DNA from: Cephalopachus bancanus
Taxonomy: Eukaryota > Chordata > Mammalia > Primates > Tarsiidae
DNA: 64,000 nucleotides
Assembly: GCA_027257055.1 (NCBI GenBank)
Contig: JAPVLO010000153.1
Span: 5,146,001 to 5,210,000 of the forward strand
Direction of reading: 5' to 3'
This document shows positions 1 to 11,850 of the stretch, in pieces. Position 1 is the stretch's first letter, and every line of letters starts with the position of its first letter. Under the pieces are notes generated by a model. That model saw only the letters and a list, made by a program, of their open reading frames with translations, did no database searches and was not told the origin of the DNA. A program made the translations under genes and the position numbers.

Positions 1-524
1 AGCATAAAAGATCTCAATGGTTTAAATCCTCCATATATCATGTCTGCATGAAAGGACTCGTCTGTAAACAGAGAAGCAAGACCACACTGCCTTATATTAA
101 GACCTTTTCAGTGTGTTTAAAAGGGGGCATTATTTTCCACGGGGCAAGTAGTTCTTCACAATTTCACCCACATGTACACACACACACACACCCTGCTCTC
201 TACACACATAGCAGAACATTATTTTGGCAGGTTCTTAAGCAATAAAGGCCTAAGCCTTTTTGTATTTCCTTGGGAAGCTTAAAGTTATAGGTTAGACCAA
301 TGCTTTGACAGCATCAACTGGTCAGACTCTAATCTCTCCATGAGAGAGCCATTATTGCCTGTTCCCTTCCTTCTGCCTTTCTATCCTGCAACCAACAATG
401 TATCTGCTCTTGGACCACTCTGAATAAACAAAGGTCCTTACTTTCTGTTTACTTGCCATCAAATATGCTTTAGAAAATTAAGTGGTAAGTGTAGATAAGC
501 ATTTTATGTCAATTAGATAATATA
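1..524. other. Upstream flank, no recognised gene
   Basis: I see no gene, splice-supported exon or clear interspersed repeat here. There is a short CA-rich tract around 173-191. Open frames are short and have no recognisable domain. Confidence 0.5.
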
Positions 525-1121
525 TGAGGGGGGACCCCTAAAAAAATGAAAAATTTTTTTTGGAGCACAGGCCCCTTGTAATACAGGCTTCCCACATTAG
601 GCGAGTGTTCTAGGAACCCATCAGTATCCGTGTACCTGCTAGCATTGTTGTGGGAGGCTGCATTTGGCTTTAGTAAGTTTTTTTTGGAGGGGGGGAAATT
701 CTTTCAACATGTTTGCCTATTTCATGATGGGTGATTTCGGAGCACACCTGCCCACACCATGCTGAGTCGCACTGAGTGTTCGGCAGTGTTTGACCAAAAA
801 CAGTATGATGCCCATGTTCCACCCTCCCTATTCACTGGACCTCGCCCCAAACAACTTTTTTTTGTTTCCCCGGATAAGAAAAGTCCTCAAAGGGAAACAT
901 TTTGCTCATGTGGAAGATGTGAAACAAAAAAACTGCAGACGCACTAAAAGTCATGAAAATTGAGGAGTTCAAAAACTTTTGAGCAGTGGAAAAAGCATCT
1001 TGGTAGGTGCATTGCATCAAACAGAGTGCTTTGAAGGTGACTGAAGTTTAAACATGTTAGAAAAAATACACAATTTTTCAGAAATAAATTCTGTGGTTTT
1101 TGTTTGCTTGTTTCCCCCTCA
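525..1121 (+). mobile_element. Internally deleted mariner-type DNA transposon (copy A)
   Basis: The element is flanked by TA on both sides (523-524 and 1122-1123). Its ends are inverted: TGAGGGGGG on the left and CCCCCTCA on the right. The 3' half is the decayed C-terminal part of a mariner transposase: one frame reads PPYSLDLAPNNFFLFP around 823-870, matching the family motif PPYSPDLAPxDFFLFP, whose D (codon 838-840) is the third catalytic acidic residue. The end of the frame is followed by an AATAAA-containing tail. Most of the transposase is missing, so it is a non-autonomous derivative. Two further copies of the same structure lie at 5503-6063 and 32040-32608. Confidence 0.8.
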
Positions 1122-1254
1122 TATGAGATTAAAATCTATTTCTGCTGATTCTCAATCATTAGGCTCATGGCAAAGGCCTTATGACTATATGATAAATGTG
1201 GGTATATGACACATCCATGTTGGAAGGAAGGGAGGCAGAAAGAAGATATAGCAG

Positions 1255-1610
1255 TCAGAACAAGCTGGCTTACGCTGTGGTAACAAACACTCCCAAAATC
1301 TCAACGGCAAAAAAGAACCAAAAAATGTACTCATTCCACTACATATCCATCTCAGGTTGGCAGGGTTAGGATGGAAGGTGGGGGCTACTTCCTATCTCCT
1401 TACTCCAGGACCCTGGCTGAGAAAATATTTACCAACTCACAGGTTGCCAGACTTGCAGGGGAGAAAAAGAAAGTTCTGCAGAGCTTCGCAATTGCAATTA
1501 AATGCTTGATCTGGTGGTGGCACACAACACCTCCACTCATATCTTATTGCCCAGAACTGGTCATGTGGTCCAACCACTAGTCACCCAACTACACAGAGGC
1601 CAGGAAGTGA
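1255..1610. mobile_element. LTR-like retroelement remnant (possibly MaLR/ERVL)
   Basis: The phrase around 1275-1310 (GTAACAAACACTCCCAAAATC followed by a CTCAACGGC-like stretch) resembles the end of old mammalian LTRs as I remember them. No boundaries or target duplication are visible. Family assignment is weak. Confidence 0.3.
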
Positions 1611-1810
1611 AGTCCTACTCTGTACCTGGAAGTCAAAGATCCAAAAAGATTTAGAGAAGAGCACTAATGACCACTAAGAAGAGAGGAAGGGAGGAGACCC
1701 AGCAACTGACTGCTGCTGAGGAAGACACTACACAGTCTTACCTACAGTCACTGACTAAACTCTAGTGCTGACTCAACAGCATCTACCACTGCCTATAAAA
1801 TCCTGCAAAG

Positions 1811-2100
1811 TGGCTGGACTTGGTAGCTCAACCTGTAATCCCAGCACTTTGGGAGGCCAAGGCAAGTGGATTGCCTGAGCCTGCAGGTTCGAGATGCACC
1901 TGGACAACTTGGCGAGACCTTATCTCTACAATAAATCAAAAATTAGCCAGGCGTGGTAGTGCATGCTGTAGTTCCAGCTACTTGGAAGGCTGAGGTGGCA
2001 GGATCACCGGAGCCCAGAAGGGCGAGTCTGCGGTGGCCGGGAGCGTGCCATTGCCCTCCAGTCTGGGCGACAGAGTGAGACTCCAACTAAAAAAAAAAAA
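1811..2100 (+). mobile_element. Alu element, full dimer
   Basis: A dimeric 7SL-derived SINE with poly-A end, linker TACAATAAATCAAAA and 3' end GACTCCAACTAAAA. It is flanked by a perfect 14-bp target duplication, AAAATCCTGCAAAG (1797-1810 and 2101-2114). Confidence 0.93.
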
Positions 2101-2260
2101 AAAATCCTGCAAAGCAAAGAGTATGTCCCAGAATATAATTCAGCTTTTATCCCAACATCTAAAGAAATAATCATGCACTTCTAGAAGACAGAGAGTTTGG
2201 TGGCAGATGGGTGTTGCTTTGTAATTTAATTTTAATAGCAGAATCAGTTGGGCCCTTCTT

Positions 2261-2315
2261 TTTTTGTTGTTTTTTTTTTGAGTTGGAGTCTCACTCTGTC
2301 GCCCAGGCCTGGCTG
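2261..2315 (-). mobile_element. Very short Alu insertion
   Basis: A T-rich run followed by about 42 nt of antisense Alu 3' end (GAGTTGGAGTCTCACTCTGT...). It sits between near-identical copies of GTTGGGCCYTTCTT (2248-2261 and 2316-2329). This is a retrotransposition event truncated almost completely at its 5' end. Confidence 0.75.
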
Positions 2316-2465
2316 GTTGGGCCTTTCTTAAACATTATGGGCTAGGTGGCAAAAGAACATTAAAAAGGTTCCTCACTCTTTGACTCATTCTACATCTAGA
2401 AATTAATCTAAGGGAAATAAGCAGAAATGCAGGTAAAGATTCATATAAAAGAGTGTTATTATAGA

Positions 2466-2734
2466 CTGGGCTCATGCCTGTAATCCCAGCACTTTGGGAG
2501 GTAGAGGCAAGAGGATTGCCTGAACCCAGGGGTTCGACTGCCTAGGCAACTTGGTAAGACTTCATCTCTACAATAAACAAAAAAATTAACCAGGCATAGT
2601 TACTTGGAAGGCTAAGGTGGAAAGATCATCTAAGTTCAGCAGGTCAAGACTGCAATGGCTGTGAGTGTGCCACTGTACTCCAGCCTGGTCGTGAGAGTAA
2701 GACTCCAACTAAAAAATAAATAAATACAAATAAA
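2466..2734 (+). mobile_element. Alu element, 5'-truncated
   Basis: Dimeric Alu of the same lineage as the others (linker ACAATAAACAAA, end GACTCCAACTAAAA). It lacks the first nucleotides of the left arm and has a small deletion in the right arm. Confidence 0.9.
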
Positions 2735-2784
2735 GTAGAAATAGAAAGTAGAAATATATATATATTTGTTGTTGTTGTTGTTAC

Positions 2785-2908
2785 TTATTGTAGAAATGAG
2801 GTCTCACCAAGTTGCCCAGGCTGATCTCAAACCTGTGGGCTCAGGCAATCCTCTCACCTCGGCCTCCCAAAGTGCTGGGATTACAGGCATGAGCCATCAC
2901 ACCTGGCC
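2785..2908 (-). mobile_element. Alu left monomer, antisense
   Basis: Only the left arm is present, from GTAGAAATGAGGTCTCACC to CACACCTGGCC. It is preceded by a (TTG)n run that probably derives from the tail or linker. Confidence 0.85.
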
Positions 2909-3011
2909 AAGAATATTTTTATAACATTATTATTAATACTTTAAACTAGAAATAACAAAAATGATTGGTCAAATAAATAACGCTATATCCATACACTGGA
3001 ATATGGCATAT

Positions 3012-3052
3012 CTTTGGAAGGTAGAGACAAGAGGATTGCCTGAGCCCAGGGG
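3012..3052 (+). mobile_element. 41-bp Alu fragment embedded in unique DNA
   Basis: This matches positions 2492-2532 of the Alu copy 520 bp upstream at 38 of 41 bases, including the unusual GGTAGAG where most Alus have GGCCGAG. It lacks poly-A and a target duplication, so it is not a normal SINE insertion. Confidence 0.7.
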
Positions 3053-3336
3053 TAGATGAAATGACTCAGCAGGCTGCTTGTTAATACAATTAACTATTAT
3101 TCTCCCATTGGGAGTCACAGTTATAAGGCTTATCTCGTAATATGAAAAGAACATGATGTAATGATAACAGAATAAAGTAGGGCTCAATAATATACAGTTA
3201 AAATTCTATTATGACATAAATCCGGCCTATATTAAATTCAGAAGTGATTAGGGCATATATATCATGCCTCAGGGGCTTGCATTTTTCTGATCTGTATTCA
3301 GTCAGATGTTTCATTCAACACTTGCTCAGTTAATGA

Positions 3337-3452
3337 AGAAAAACAAGGAAGAAGAAGAGAAAAGGAAGGGGAGGAGATAGGTGAGAAAAAAGGAAGAATA
3401 GGAAAGTAGAAATAGAAAGTAAAAGTAGAAAGGGGAGCAGAGGAAGGAGATT
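3337..3452. repeat. Purine-rich tract
   Basis: About 115 nt are almost purely A and G on the + strand, with imperfect GAA, GGA and GTAGAAA units. Part of it (around 3404-3421, GTAGAAATAGAAAGTA) recurs at about 2734-2751. Confidence 0.75.
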
Positions 3453-3914
3453 TAGAAAACTTTTATTGTCAAGACTACTATAGCATCCTTGTGCTCTCCA
3501 TTTCAGGAAAAAATCCTAAGTAGGCTCCTCCTCTGTGAACTACAAAAGAACAATGTGATTTTGCTTCACCAAAGAGTAAGAATTATTGCTATTCATTAAA
3601 TACATGGAAATTATAGGAAAGATCTTTAATACCTCTGTATTACATTCATAGATACATTTACCTTTGGAATAAAACTCTGGCATCTAAGCAGTGTGGCCAC
3701 CTAAGAAGTTCCATATAGCCCAGTGAATTGACTGGGTGCTTCTGGGGTCCAGGGTACTTGATCTGACCAATCCCCAATTGGTAGCACAGACCAGCAAGGC
3801 TGAGTGATGAGTCTGGGTCTGGGCTTAGTCAAACTGCCATCCTTGAGGGTAAAACAGAGACCCCAGAAGCTAGTACTAAAAGTTTTCAGACAAACAAGAA
3901 ACTTTTTCAACTCA

Positions 3915-4240
3915 GTAGCCCATCAATAAAGAGATATCATTAAACACCCATCACAATGGATATAATTTAATTTAAAGCCTGGCATATCAGGTGTCAGTGA
4001 GGATATAGAACTAGAAACCTCATATAATACTAGCAAGAGTGTAGAATGGTACAACCACCCTGGAAAATCAATTGGCCCCTTTTAAGGTAATTTCACTTCT
4101 AGGTTAATACTTGAAAAAAATAAATGCATATGTTCACTATAAAAAGACTTGTTCAAGAATGTTCATGGTGACGTTAGTCATAATTGTTCAGATTTGTTCC
4201 ACAGATCCTCTCACTGGGATGAGTGACTTCCCAGAACATG
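3915..4240 (+). mobile_element. Old L1 fragment
   Basis: Wording such as TAATACTAGCAAGAGTGTAGAATGGT, ACAACCACCCTGGAAAATCA and TTCATGGTGACGTTAGTCATAATTG follows the 3' part of mammalian L1 ORF2/3' regions in sense orientation. It is highly diverged, and the boundaries are approximate. Confidence 0.65.
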
Positions 4241-4624
4241 GTTTCCTCATAGTGGAGTCCAGGAGCACAAGAGGGCAGAGAAAACTTGCCATGCCTATTG
4301 AAATCTAACTCAGAACTGACTCATGGTCACTTCTGTTCTTTCTATTGGCTAAAGCAAGACACATGGCAAAGCATTTACTAAGTATGTACTACAGGTATGA
4401 GTCTTCTCATACATTTTAATCTTTATAACAATTCAGTGAGGTGGGTACAATTATTCTCCCCTTTTATAGATGATGAAACTATAAACAATTTTTCCAAGAT
4501 CACCAGATTGGTAAATAGAAGGGATTTGAGTGTAGAGAATCAGACTCCAAAGCCCTTTCTACTAAACCTGGAGTTAGAAGATCCTAGATCCAACTTTTAC
4601 TGTACTTATACAGCTATCATGGAA

Positions 4625-4770
4625 ATCTGTGGAGTCAATTGGGACAAATTTTTATGTAGTTTGAACAAGTCACTTAACCTATCTGGCTTTCAGTTTCTTC
4701 TTGTGTAAAATGAGGGTTATACTAGATCAACCCATAAGCTCATATCCTGTCATAAAACAATGCTAAGAGT
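4625..4770 (+). mobile_element. MIR fragment
   Basis: It contains the MIR core pattern: caagtcacttaacctatctg, then a cagtttcttcttgtgtaaaa stretch and a remnant of the downstream end. It is diverged. A 103-residue open frame over this area is explained by the repeat. Confidence 0.6.
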
Positions 4771-5502
4771 CTGTGAATTCAGTGGAACATTTACCATTAA
4801 CCTGACAACAACTGCAAATGGATATTTTGCTAATCATTACAGATGAGCTCCCAAATACCCCTGATTTCAGCATAGGCAACCACATTCTTGGAGGTCGCAG
4901 TGAGATGATGAAATCTCTCTATAAAGAATAGATACCAATTTAATTCCCTCTTTTAAAAAATATTGAGTTTTGATTTTTGGTTAATCCTAAAAGCACTAGG
5001 AAAAAATAATTCATTGTAAAATTAAATAAATTTCTTTGTTGATGCAATATTTTTCTTTAAGTTTCACTGCAAATTGCACTTCCCATGGAAGCATGGTTAT
5101 GCTGCTGGCACCCGAGTCTCATCCTCTGCACCTTGCACCTTTCCCAGGATGAAAAAGCAAACTGAGACTGATGCCCAGAAGAGTTGCCTCTGGTTCACAT
5201 AGACGAATTCTATTCCATTTGAGCAAGTGCAAGTGCTGAAACTGTCTCATGTCTATTGTTATTTAAAATAATTTCCTACCATTTTCTGAGGATTTTTTTA
5301 ACAAACGTACTTCTCTGGTCTCCTTAAATTAACTAACAGACTTAGAAAACACAGATAATTTCTACTTGTTTGTATCTCTATGTTCACTTAGTACTGTACT
5401 ATTTTGCAAACCAGGATGAATGGATGGATGAACGGGTAGATGGGTGGGTGGATGGACAAACAGGCTGGACAAACAAGATGGACTAGCAAGTTAACTAAAA
5501 TA
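4771..5502. other. Non-coding stretch with GGAT-type minisatellite
   Basis: No gene seen. Imperfect GGAT/GGGT units occur at about 5414-5485. The remainder is AT-rich unique-looking DNA. Confidence 0.5.
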
Positions 5503-6063
5503 TAAGGGGGAACCCCAAAAAACCCATAATTTATTTATTTAAAATGTGTATTTATTCTTACATGTTTAAACTTTAGTCACCTTCAAAGTACTTTCCATTT
5601 GATGCACTACACCCATCGAGACACTTTTTTTCTACTGCTCGAAACAGTTTTTGAAGTTGTTCACTTTGATGCCTTTTAGTGCTTCTGCCATTTTTGTTTC
5701 ACCTTTTCCACAATGGCAAACATTTCCCTTTGAGGACTTTTTTCATCTGGGAAAATTTTTTTAAAAGTCACTCAGGGCGAGATCAGGTGAATAGGGAGGG
5801 TAAGGCATAAGGGTTATGAAACTGCTGAACACTCAGTGTGATGTGGGCAGGTGTACTCGTAAATCACCCATTATAAAATTGGCAGCCGTGTTGAAAGAAT
5901 CTCCTCCCCAAAATTCACTGAAACTGAACGCAACCTCACAACAACACAAGCCGGTACACCGATTGCTAATGGATTCCTAGAACACATACACAGCAGGGAA
6001 AATCTGTATGACAAGGGGCCCACTCTTCAAAAAATAATTCTGGGTTTTTTAGGGTCCCCATCA
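5503..6063 (-). mobile_element. Internally deleted mariner-type transposon (copy B)
   Basis: Antisense copy of the element at 525-1121, flanked by TA (5501-5502 and 6064-6065). Reading inwards, the left end TAAGGGGGAACCCC pairs with the right end GGGTCCCCATCA. It retains the transposase 3' end (TCAAAGTACTTTCCATTTG, the complement of the C-terminal codons) and has the same internal deletion. Confidence 0.8.
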
Positions 6064-6084
6064 TACACTGTATCTCTGTTGGGA

Positions 6085-6395
6085 ATGTCCTTTCCATCCC
6101 ACTCTATCCCTTTCACCTATTTAACTCTCATTCTCCTATGGGTTCTCAGCTCAAGTATTGCTTCCTCAGAAAGCTTTCCCTGATCTTCAGTCAAGGTCAG
6201 GTTCCTTCATTATGTCCCTTCATTGTGGAGTGTTCCTCTCTTCAGAGTACTAATCTGTATTCAGTCATGCATTTATCAGTGTGATAACATAGATGTTTAA
6301 TGCTCATCTCTTCTAGGCCATAAATTCTATGAGAGTAATACCATTTGTGAATTTTTGAAAAATGAGCAAATAAATGAATGGTTAGGCAAATGTAT
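6085..6395 (+). mobile_element. L2 fragment
   Basis: Text typical of the L2 3' end: CTCAGAAAGCTTTCCCTGA, GGCCATAAATTCTATGAGAG and a terminal GCAAATAAATGAATGG. Diverged, sense orientation. Confidence 0.6.
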
Positions 6396-8329
6396 GAACA
6401 GTGGCCTATACACTTGGAATCTGGTTATAAAGTTGTTTCTACTGTAATTATAGAACTGTGGTATTTAAGAAAAGAAGGGAACTTCAAGGTCAAATAGCAC
6501 TCATAGAATAAAAGAATCTTAGCATTTTGAGGGACCTGTGGTTCTATCTCCTACATAATGCAGGAATACCTGCACTGTAATGTTATTTGACCTATATGAA
6601 CAGAGTGTATAATTTGTGTAAGACTTTTTTAATTTTTGGCACATACATTTATTTCCTTGGAAAATGTCATTTGCTGTGGCACCCTAAAACTCTGAGATGT
6701 TTAACTTAGTTCACATTGATGCATATTTTATTCTAAAGGATTATTTTATTCATAATTTTTCAATTAATAAACATAGATTTACCTAGCTCAATGCAATGTA
6801 ATAGGTGTAATACTAAATTATGTGAAAATCATATTAAAGTACACTAATTATTTCATTACTTAATCATTTAAAAAGTGAACTAATTATTTCATTACTTAAT
6901 GAAATTTTAAGATAAATTCTTCTATAAAATGAAGACTGTTATAAACTTCAGACTATTTGACCTTTAATCTGTGTTTACTGAGTCGAGATTAAAAATCTCA
7001 TCTTTCTAAAAAAAAGACCCACTACAAAGGTATCTACTGCACTGATTTTTACAATGAAGAGATTCCTCAAAAACATGGCTATGAAGCATTTTATCATCAT
7101 TTGTAATATTAAAAGATTAAATTGGTTCTCTCTAGCATGTTCCAGAAACCATATGGAGACAACTCAGTTTCTTCCCTTCTTCCATTCCCTTCTGTTTTCT
7201 TCTCAGATGAGTACTGGTTGATGTGGAAATTCCATTCTGATGCAGCCTCGACTCAAAGTCTGACCCTGTCAGTTAATGGCAACAGTTTTCATCTGTTATG
7301 TGCCTGTGAGGACAGCTTGTATGGCACCTGGAGTGTATTTTTTGCATTTAGGGAATTTAGCTCATCAGCTCTTCCCCCACCTGTTTCCAGACATACAACT
7401 TCCAACAGGGAAAAAAGACAATGTGGAGACACCATTAGTTGCTCCTCCATCTTCCTTGACAGCAGAATCCTGCCTTTCCAGGTAGTATTGTGACCAATTC
7501 CAGAAGTTGATTCATAGTTGGTATATAAGCCAGAGACATCAATCCTCTTTCTCATTGTCAGTAATTGGTCTAGTTTTGACCAATGAGATGTGAAGTAAAG
7601 GTTGTGTGTTTGTGGGGGGGGGGTCCCCTAAGAAAGAATTTCCTATTTGATTAAAGAGAAGGCTGGAAGGAAATCCGTTTTCATGCCATACCCCTCTTCT
7701 TTTTGTTTGGGATGTTGTCGTGTAAGGATGTGACTCGTGGGAGTTATGACTTCCATCCTGCACCATGAAAAGAGGTATCACCAACACATGCTATTGGCAG
7801 AATACACAAAGCAAATGTCAGGTCTTTAATGACATCATCAACACCAAAACTAGGAACTAATGTCCTCATGGCTTAAGCCACTGTTAATTTAGTTCTCGGC
7901 TACTTATAACCAAATTCTGATACAATAATAATATATTAAATATCTTATCTTAGAATGGCACTTCACATTCTTCAAAACACTTTTACATTCATTATCTTAT
8001 ATTTCTATTAGACAGGAGAAATAAGTTTATTATCTCCTTTAATCCTGCCAACAATACTTGGAAGAGATCATGAAACCACTATTATCCCTCGGGTTTACCA
8101 ATATAGAAATTATGACTTCATTGGCAGTAGTGGGAATCTGCCATGGGAGGTGGAGCACACCTCATCAACAAGGGTACCTGCATAATAAACATTTGTATAC
8201 CTAATCCTGAATTGTACCCCACATCTTTAAATTAAAAAAAAAGAAATTACGATTTAGAAAGAATTAATTTCCATGTAAGAAATCAAAAGAAGCAGGATTA
8301 GAACTGATTCAAGACTTTTTGCTTTAGTC
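6396..8329. other. AT-rich non-coding stretch
   Basis: No gene, RNA gene or confidently named repeat. Features noticed: two near copies of ACTAATTATTTCATTACTTAAT around 6843-6903, and a G9 run at 7613-7621. The 123-residue frame at 7122-7493 has no domain and lacks splice or promoter support. Confidence 0.45.
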
Positions 8330-8634
8330 CAGGGGTTGGTAAACTATGGTCCACAACCCAAATGTGCAACTGGCGAACTAAGAATATTTTTTGCATTTTT
8401 AAATGGTAGAGGAAAAAAAGCAAAAGAAATTATCTCATGACACAAGAAGATTTTGTGAAGTTCACATTTTAGTGCCCATACGTAAAGATTTATTGTGCTC
8501 ATCTGTTTATATATTGTTTATGACTGCTTTAGTGCTGTGATTGCACAGTTCAGTAGTTCTGACCAACTGAATAGCCCACAAAGCCTAAAATATCTACTAT
8601 CTGGCTCTTTTCAGAAAAAGTTTGCCAATCTCTT
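8330..8634 (+). mobile_element. hAT-type non-autonomous DNA transposon
   Basis: It begins CAGGGGTTGGTAAACT and ends AAAAAGTTTGCCAATCTCTT, an eroded inverted repeat. It is bounded by an 8-bp target duplication, CTTTAGTC / CCTTAGTC (7 of 8). The body follows a common mammalian hAT MITE (AAGCCTAAAATATCTACTAT near the end). A related copy is at 14238-14576. Confidence 0.75.
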
Positions 8635-9839
8635 CCTTAGTCCCTATCATGTCCAATCGAAAAAAACTGCACACTCCTATTTAAAAAACAAACAAACAAA
8701 AAACTATGCTGAGTGGTTAGGATACCATACTTTGCACTCTAGCATGGTGATCTGAGCTTTGGTTTGCTGTTTGTCATTTTTTTTCATCCTCTAACTATAA
8801 CCTACTGACAGCTTCATAATCCCCAGACTACCCAGATAGGAGCAGGGAAACGGCTTGACTAACTGCTAATTAATCAGTCTGGCTTGAATTCTCCCCTCAG
8901 TAAACACCAGAACACATCTGTTTGAAACAATGTTTTGATGAAACAGTTCCCTCAATCAAAAAGAAAAAGCTAGCATCCCATGCATGCCATGCTGCAGTTT
9001 TTCTTCTCTGAGATTTGCCATCATATGAATATAAATTAATCAAGCTAAATCTGGCATCAAACCCACAAAAGACGTCTAGAGAAATTATGAGCAACCATGT
9101 TACACAAACCAAGATTATGCAAACCAAATAAAGCAGATATAAATCAAGTCATTTTGCTTCTTGTTTTCTTGTTTTGATCTTTGTAACATAATATTTAATG
9201 AATGCTATATTTCCATGAATGAGAAAATATATATACATTTAATACTATGCTTAGTATATATTTTGTGCTTGATAAAAATTAGTTGAACATGAAATTCCAT
9301 GAACCATGAGAATCGGGATTTTTAAGCCACTTAACTGTTGAAAAAAGAACGCAACTTTAGCACATAAATTCTAGGAGTCTGCAGTCTATGAAGATAAATC
9401 TGAAAATTTTTTGTGTGTGTGGCTTTGGTTTAAACCACTTCACAGATACCCCCCACAAAACATGGTTTGAAAGATACAATGCTGGCATTATTCCAAAGCA
9501 AGCCAACACGGTTTGGGCACAGTTTATAAATCTTTGCATTGTTGTAAAACAGAAACAACATGTTTCTCTATAAAGATTCCTTAAGAGTTTTAAATTAAAA
9601 TTATACTCACCCTGCTATCATCATCAGATAGAGACATGGGTTCTCCACAATAAAAGGTTCTTTTTCAGGTTTTTGGCACTCCTGGCTTTGTCACCTGGAG
9701 AACTGTGTGTCTTGAGTTTCTCTGTTCCCTCTGCTGTCTAGCTCCATGGTAATTACCGGGCTGTTCGTGCTGGCCTGACATCTTATGTGACAGAAGTACA
9801 CAAGCAAAGAAACAGCTGTGTGCATCCAGCAGCATTCAA
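8635..9839. other. Non-coding stretch
   Basis: No gene or confidently classified repeat. The short open frames are on both strands and lack recognisable domains. Confidence 0.45.
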
Positions 9840-10268
9840 ACCTTTAAACAAGCTGAGGAGAAGTTGCTGAATCAAAAAAGGAATCTAAAAAAGTCCAACT
9901 CAGAGAAGTAGAGAGTTGAATGGTGGTTACCAGTGGCTGGGTGGGGAGGAGGACAAGGATGGAACAGGGAAGGAGTTGGTCAAAGCACACAACATTTCTA
10001 TCAGACAGGAGAAATGAGTTCTGGTGATACACAGCATGGTGACTGTAAGTTAATAATAATGTATTTCACATTTCAAAACAGCTAAAAGAGCGGATTTTAA
10101 ATGTCAAATTGTAAATGTTCTTACCACAAAGAAACAGTATCTGAGGTGATGGACATGTTAATTAGCCTGATTTGACCATTCCACAACATGTATATGGATC
10201 AAAACATTACATGGTACCCCAAAAATACATACAATTACAGTTTGTCAATTAAAAATAAAATAAACCTT
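9840..10268 (+). mobile_element. L1 3' UTR end (L1MA/MB-like)
   Basis: It contains the familiar L1 3' sequence: GAATGGTGGTTACCAGTGGC, GGTGATGGACATGTTAATTA, GTCAATTAAAAATAAAATAA. It ends in the A-rich tail, directly followed by an Alu. Confidence 0.82.
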
Positions 10269-10540
10269 GGCTGGGTACAGTGGCTCACACCTATGATCCC
10301 AGCACTTTGAAAGGCTGAGGTAAGAAGACTGCTTGAGCCCAGGAGTTCGAGACCAGACTAGTCGATATAGTTAGACCTTGTCACTACAAAAAAATCAAAA
10401 AATTAGCCGGGCATGGTAGCAATTGCCTATAGTCCCAGCTCACATGGAAGGATTACTTGAGCCCAGGAGGTGGAGGGTGTGGTGAGCAGTGATGGTGCCA
10501 CTGCACTCCAGCCTGGGCAACAAAATAAGACCCCGACTCA
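10269..10540 (+). mobile_element. Alu element, older subtype
   Basis: Complete dimer starting GGCTGGGTACAGTGGCTC. It is inserted at the A-tail of the preceding L1. Its left arm carries GAGTTCGAGACCAGAC rather than the CCCGCGGGTTCG variant of younger copies, so it is an older subtype. Confidence 0.9.
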
Positions 10541-11304
10541 ACCAATCAATCGATGTTTTTTTAAGGAACAAATTCAGGGGGAACTTCAAATCATTCTGGC
10601 AAAGAACCTAAGGGCTACATTCAATAGGCCCAGCCATCCAAAAGAAAAGGAATTGCAAAATATGTAGACTTTTAAAAAATAGTGGCTGAAAATGTTCTTT
10701 CTTTCCTAGACAAAAGCTTTATTTTAATGATTGCACATTCTCTGGGAGAATGTATAAGAAACTGGTAATTGTGTTACCAAGGAAGTAGAAGGCTTAAAGA
10801 TGACATGACAGAAAGAATCGCTTATCACTGAAAATACCTTTGCACCTTTTGAAAGATATAATGTGCATAAATAATCTAGTCCAGATATTGCATTAATTAC
10901 TAAGATTACCTATTACACACCCAACATATATCATGAATATCTATCATGAATAGAACAAAGTTACTAAAATCATACAATGTGAGGTATGGCTTCGAATGAG
11001 TCTCCATTCTTTCATTCATTTGACAAGTACCATTTATGTGATAGCTACTAAAGAGGCAAAAATAAAAGTGTGGCTTCTGCCCTTAGAGAACATTTAGCCT
11101 AACGTAGCCATGGCTAGGCATACGAGCAACTGCAAACAATGGGTGCAAGTGCAGTAGAACAGAGAAAGGCAGCCCAATAATCATTGGGACCTATATTCCC
11201 AAATATTTGATATAGCCTTCTGGTAGACACCTGGAGATACCACTCGTTTCAGGAATGCTGTGATTGTTTAGCACTGAGAGCTCCTCTCCTGAAATCAGTT
11301 TATA
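10541..11304. other. Non-coding stretch, possible L2/MIR trace
   Basis: No gene. At about 11010-11100 the words CATTCATTTGACAAGTACCA and CTTCTGCCCTTAGAGAACAT resemble the old SINE/LINE2 pattern seen also at 28150, 42000 and 48120. Otherwise unassigned. Confidence 0.4.
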
Positions 11305-11850
11305 AGTTGTAACGGTTATCTATTGCCATAACAATGCTGCATGACAACCGCAAAATCCCATTGGCATACATAATAAGTATATATTGCTTATCTATCCAGA
11401 CCGGTCAGAGAGTCAGCGCTGCTTATCTTTACGAGACTAATTTATGTATCAGGGATGGAGGAGTGGCGCAGGAGTTGATTCTCAGCTCATCTGAACTGAC
11501 CTTGTCTGTGACAAATGAAGCAATACTACTCTGTTCCATGAGTCTTTCATCCTCCAGCAGATTAGCCCATGTTCTGGCTATGGTGTGTTCTTGAATACAA
11601 AAGTGGAAACATGTTAACCTCATGGGTCTTGGCTCAAAACTGGAACATCCTCACTGCGATTACATTCTACTGGCCAAAACAAGTCATGATGCCAGTTCAG
11701 ATTCATGGGATGGGGAAGCAGACACCATCACTTTAGTAAGAGGTACTGCAAAGTCACATGGCAAAGAGCACAGATACAGAGATGGGTGAAAAACTGAGGC
11801 CATCGTGGCAATTAACCACCAAGTCATACCAGAAAAGCAGCCTCTAAATG
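11305..11850. mobile_element. Degenerate LTR-like remnant
   Basis: GTTATCTATTGCCATAACAATG followed by scattered phrases (CACATGGCAAAGAGCACAGA) resembles an old MaLR/ERVL-type LTR. No ends can be placed. Confidence 0.3.

Noticed and set aside
759..947. 62-codon frame in mariner copy A as a small gene
   Set aside because: It is the wrong frame of a decayed transposase fragment; the true remnant motif (PPYSxDLAP) is in another frame and is broken.
4397..4708. 103-codon frame
   Set aside because: Its 3' part is a MIR fragment, and the rest lacks any protein similarity I recognise.
5414..5485. CRISPR-like or regular tandem array
   Set aside because: Imperfect GGAT-type minisatellite without spacers; CRISPR arrays are not expected in a primate nuclear genome.
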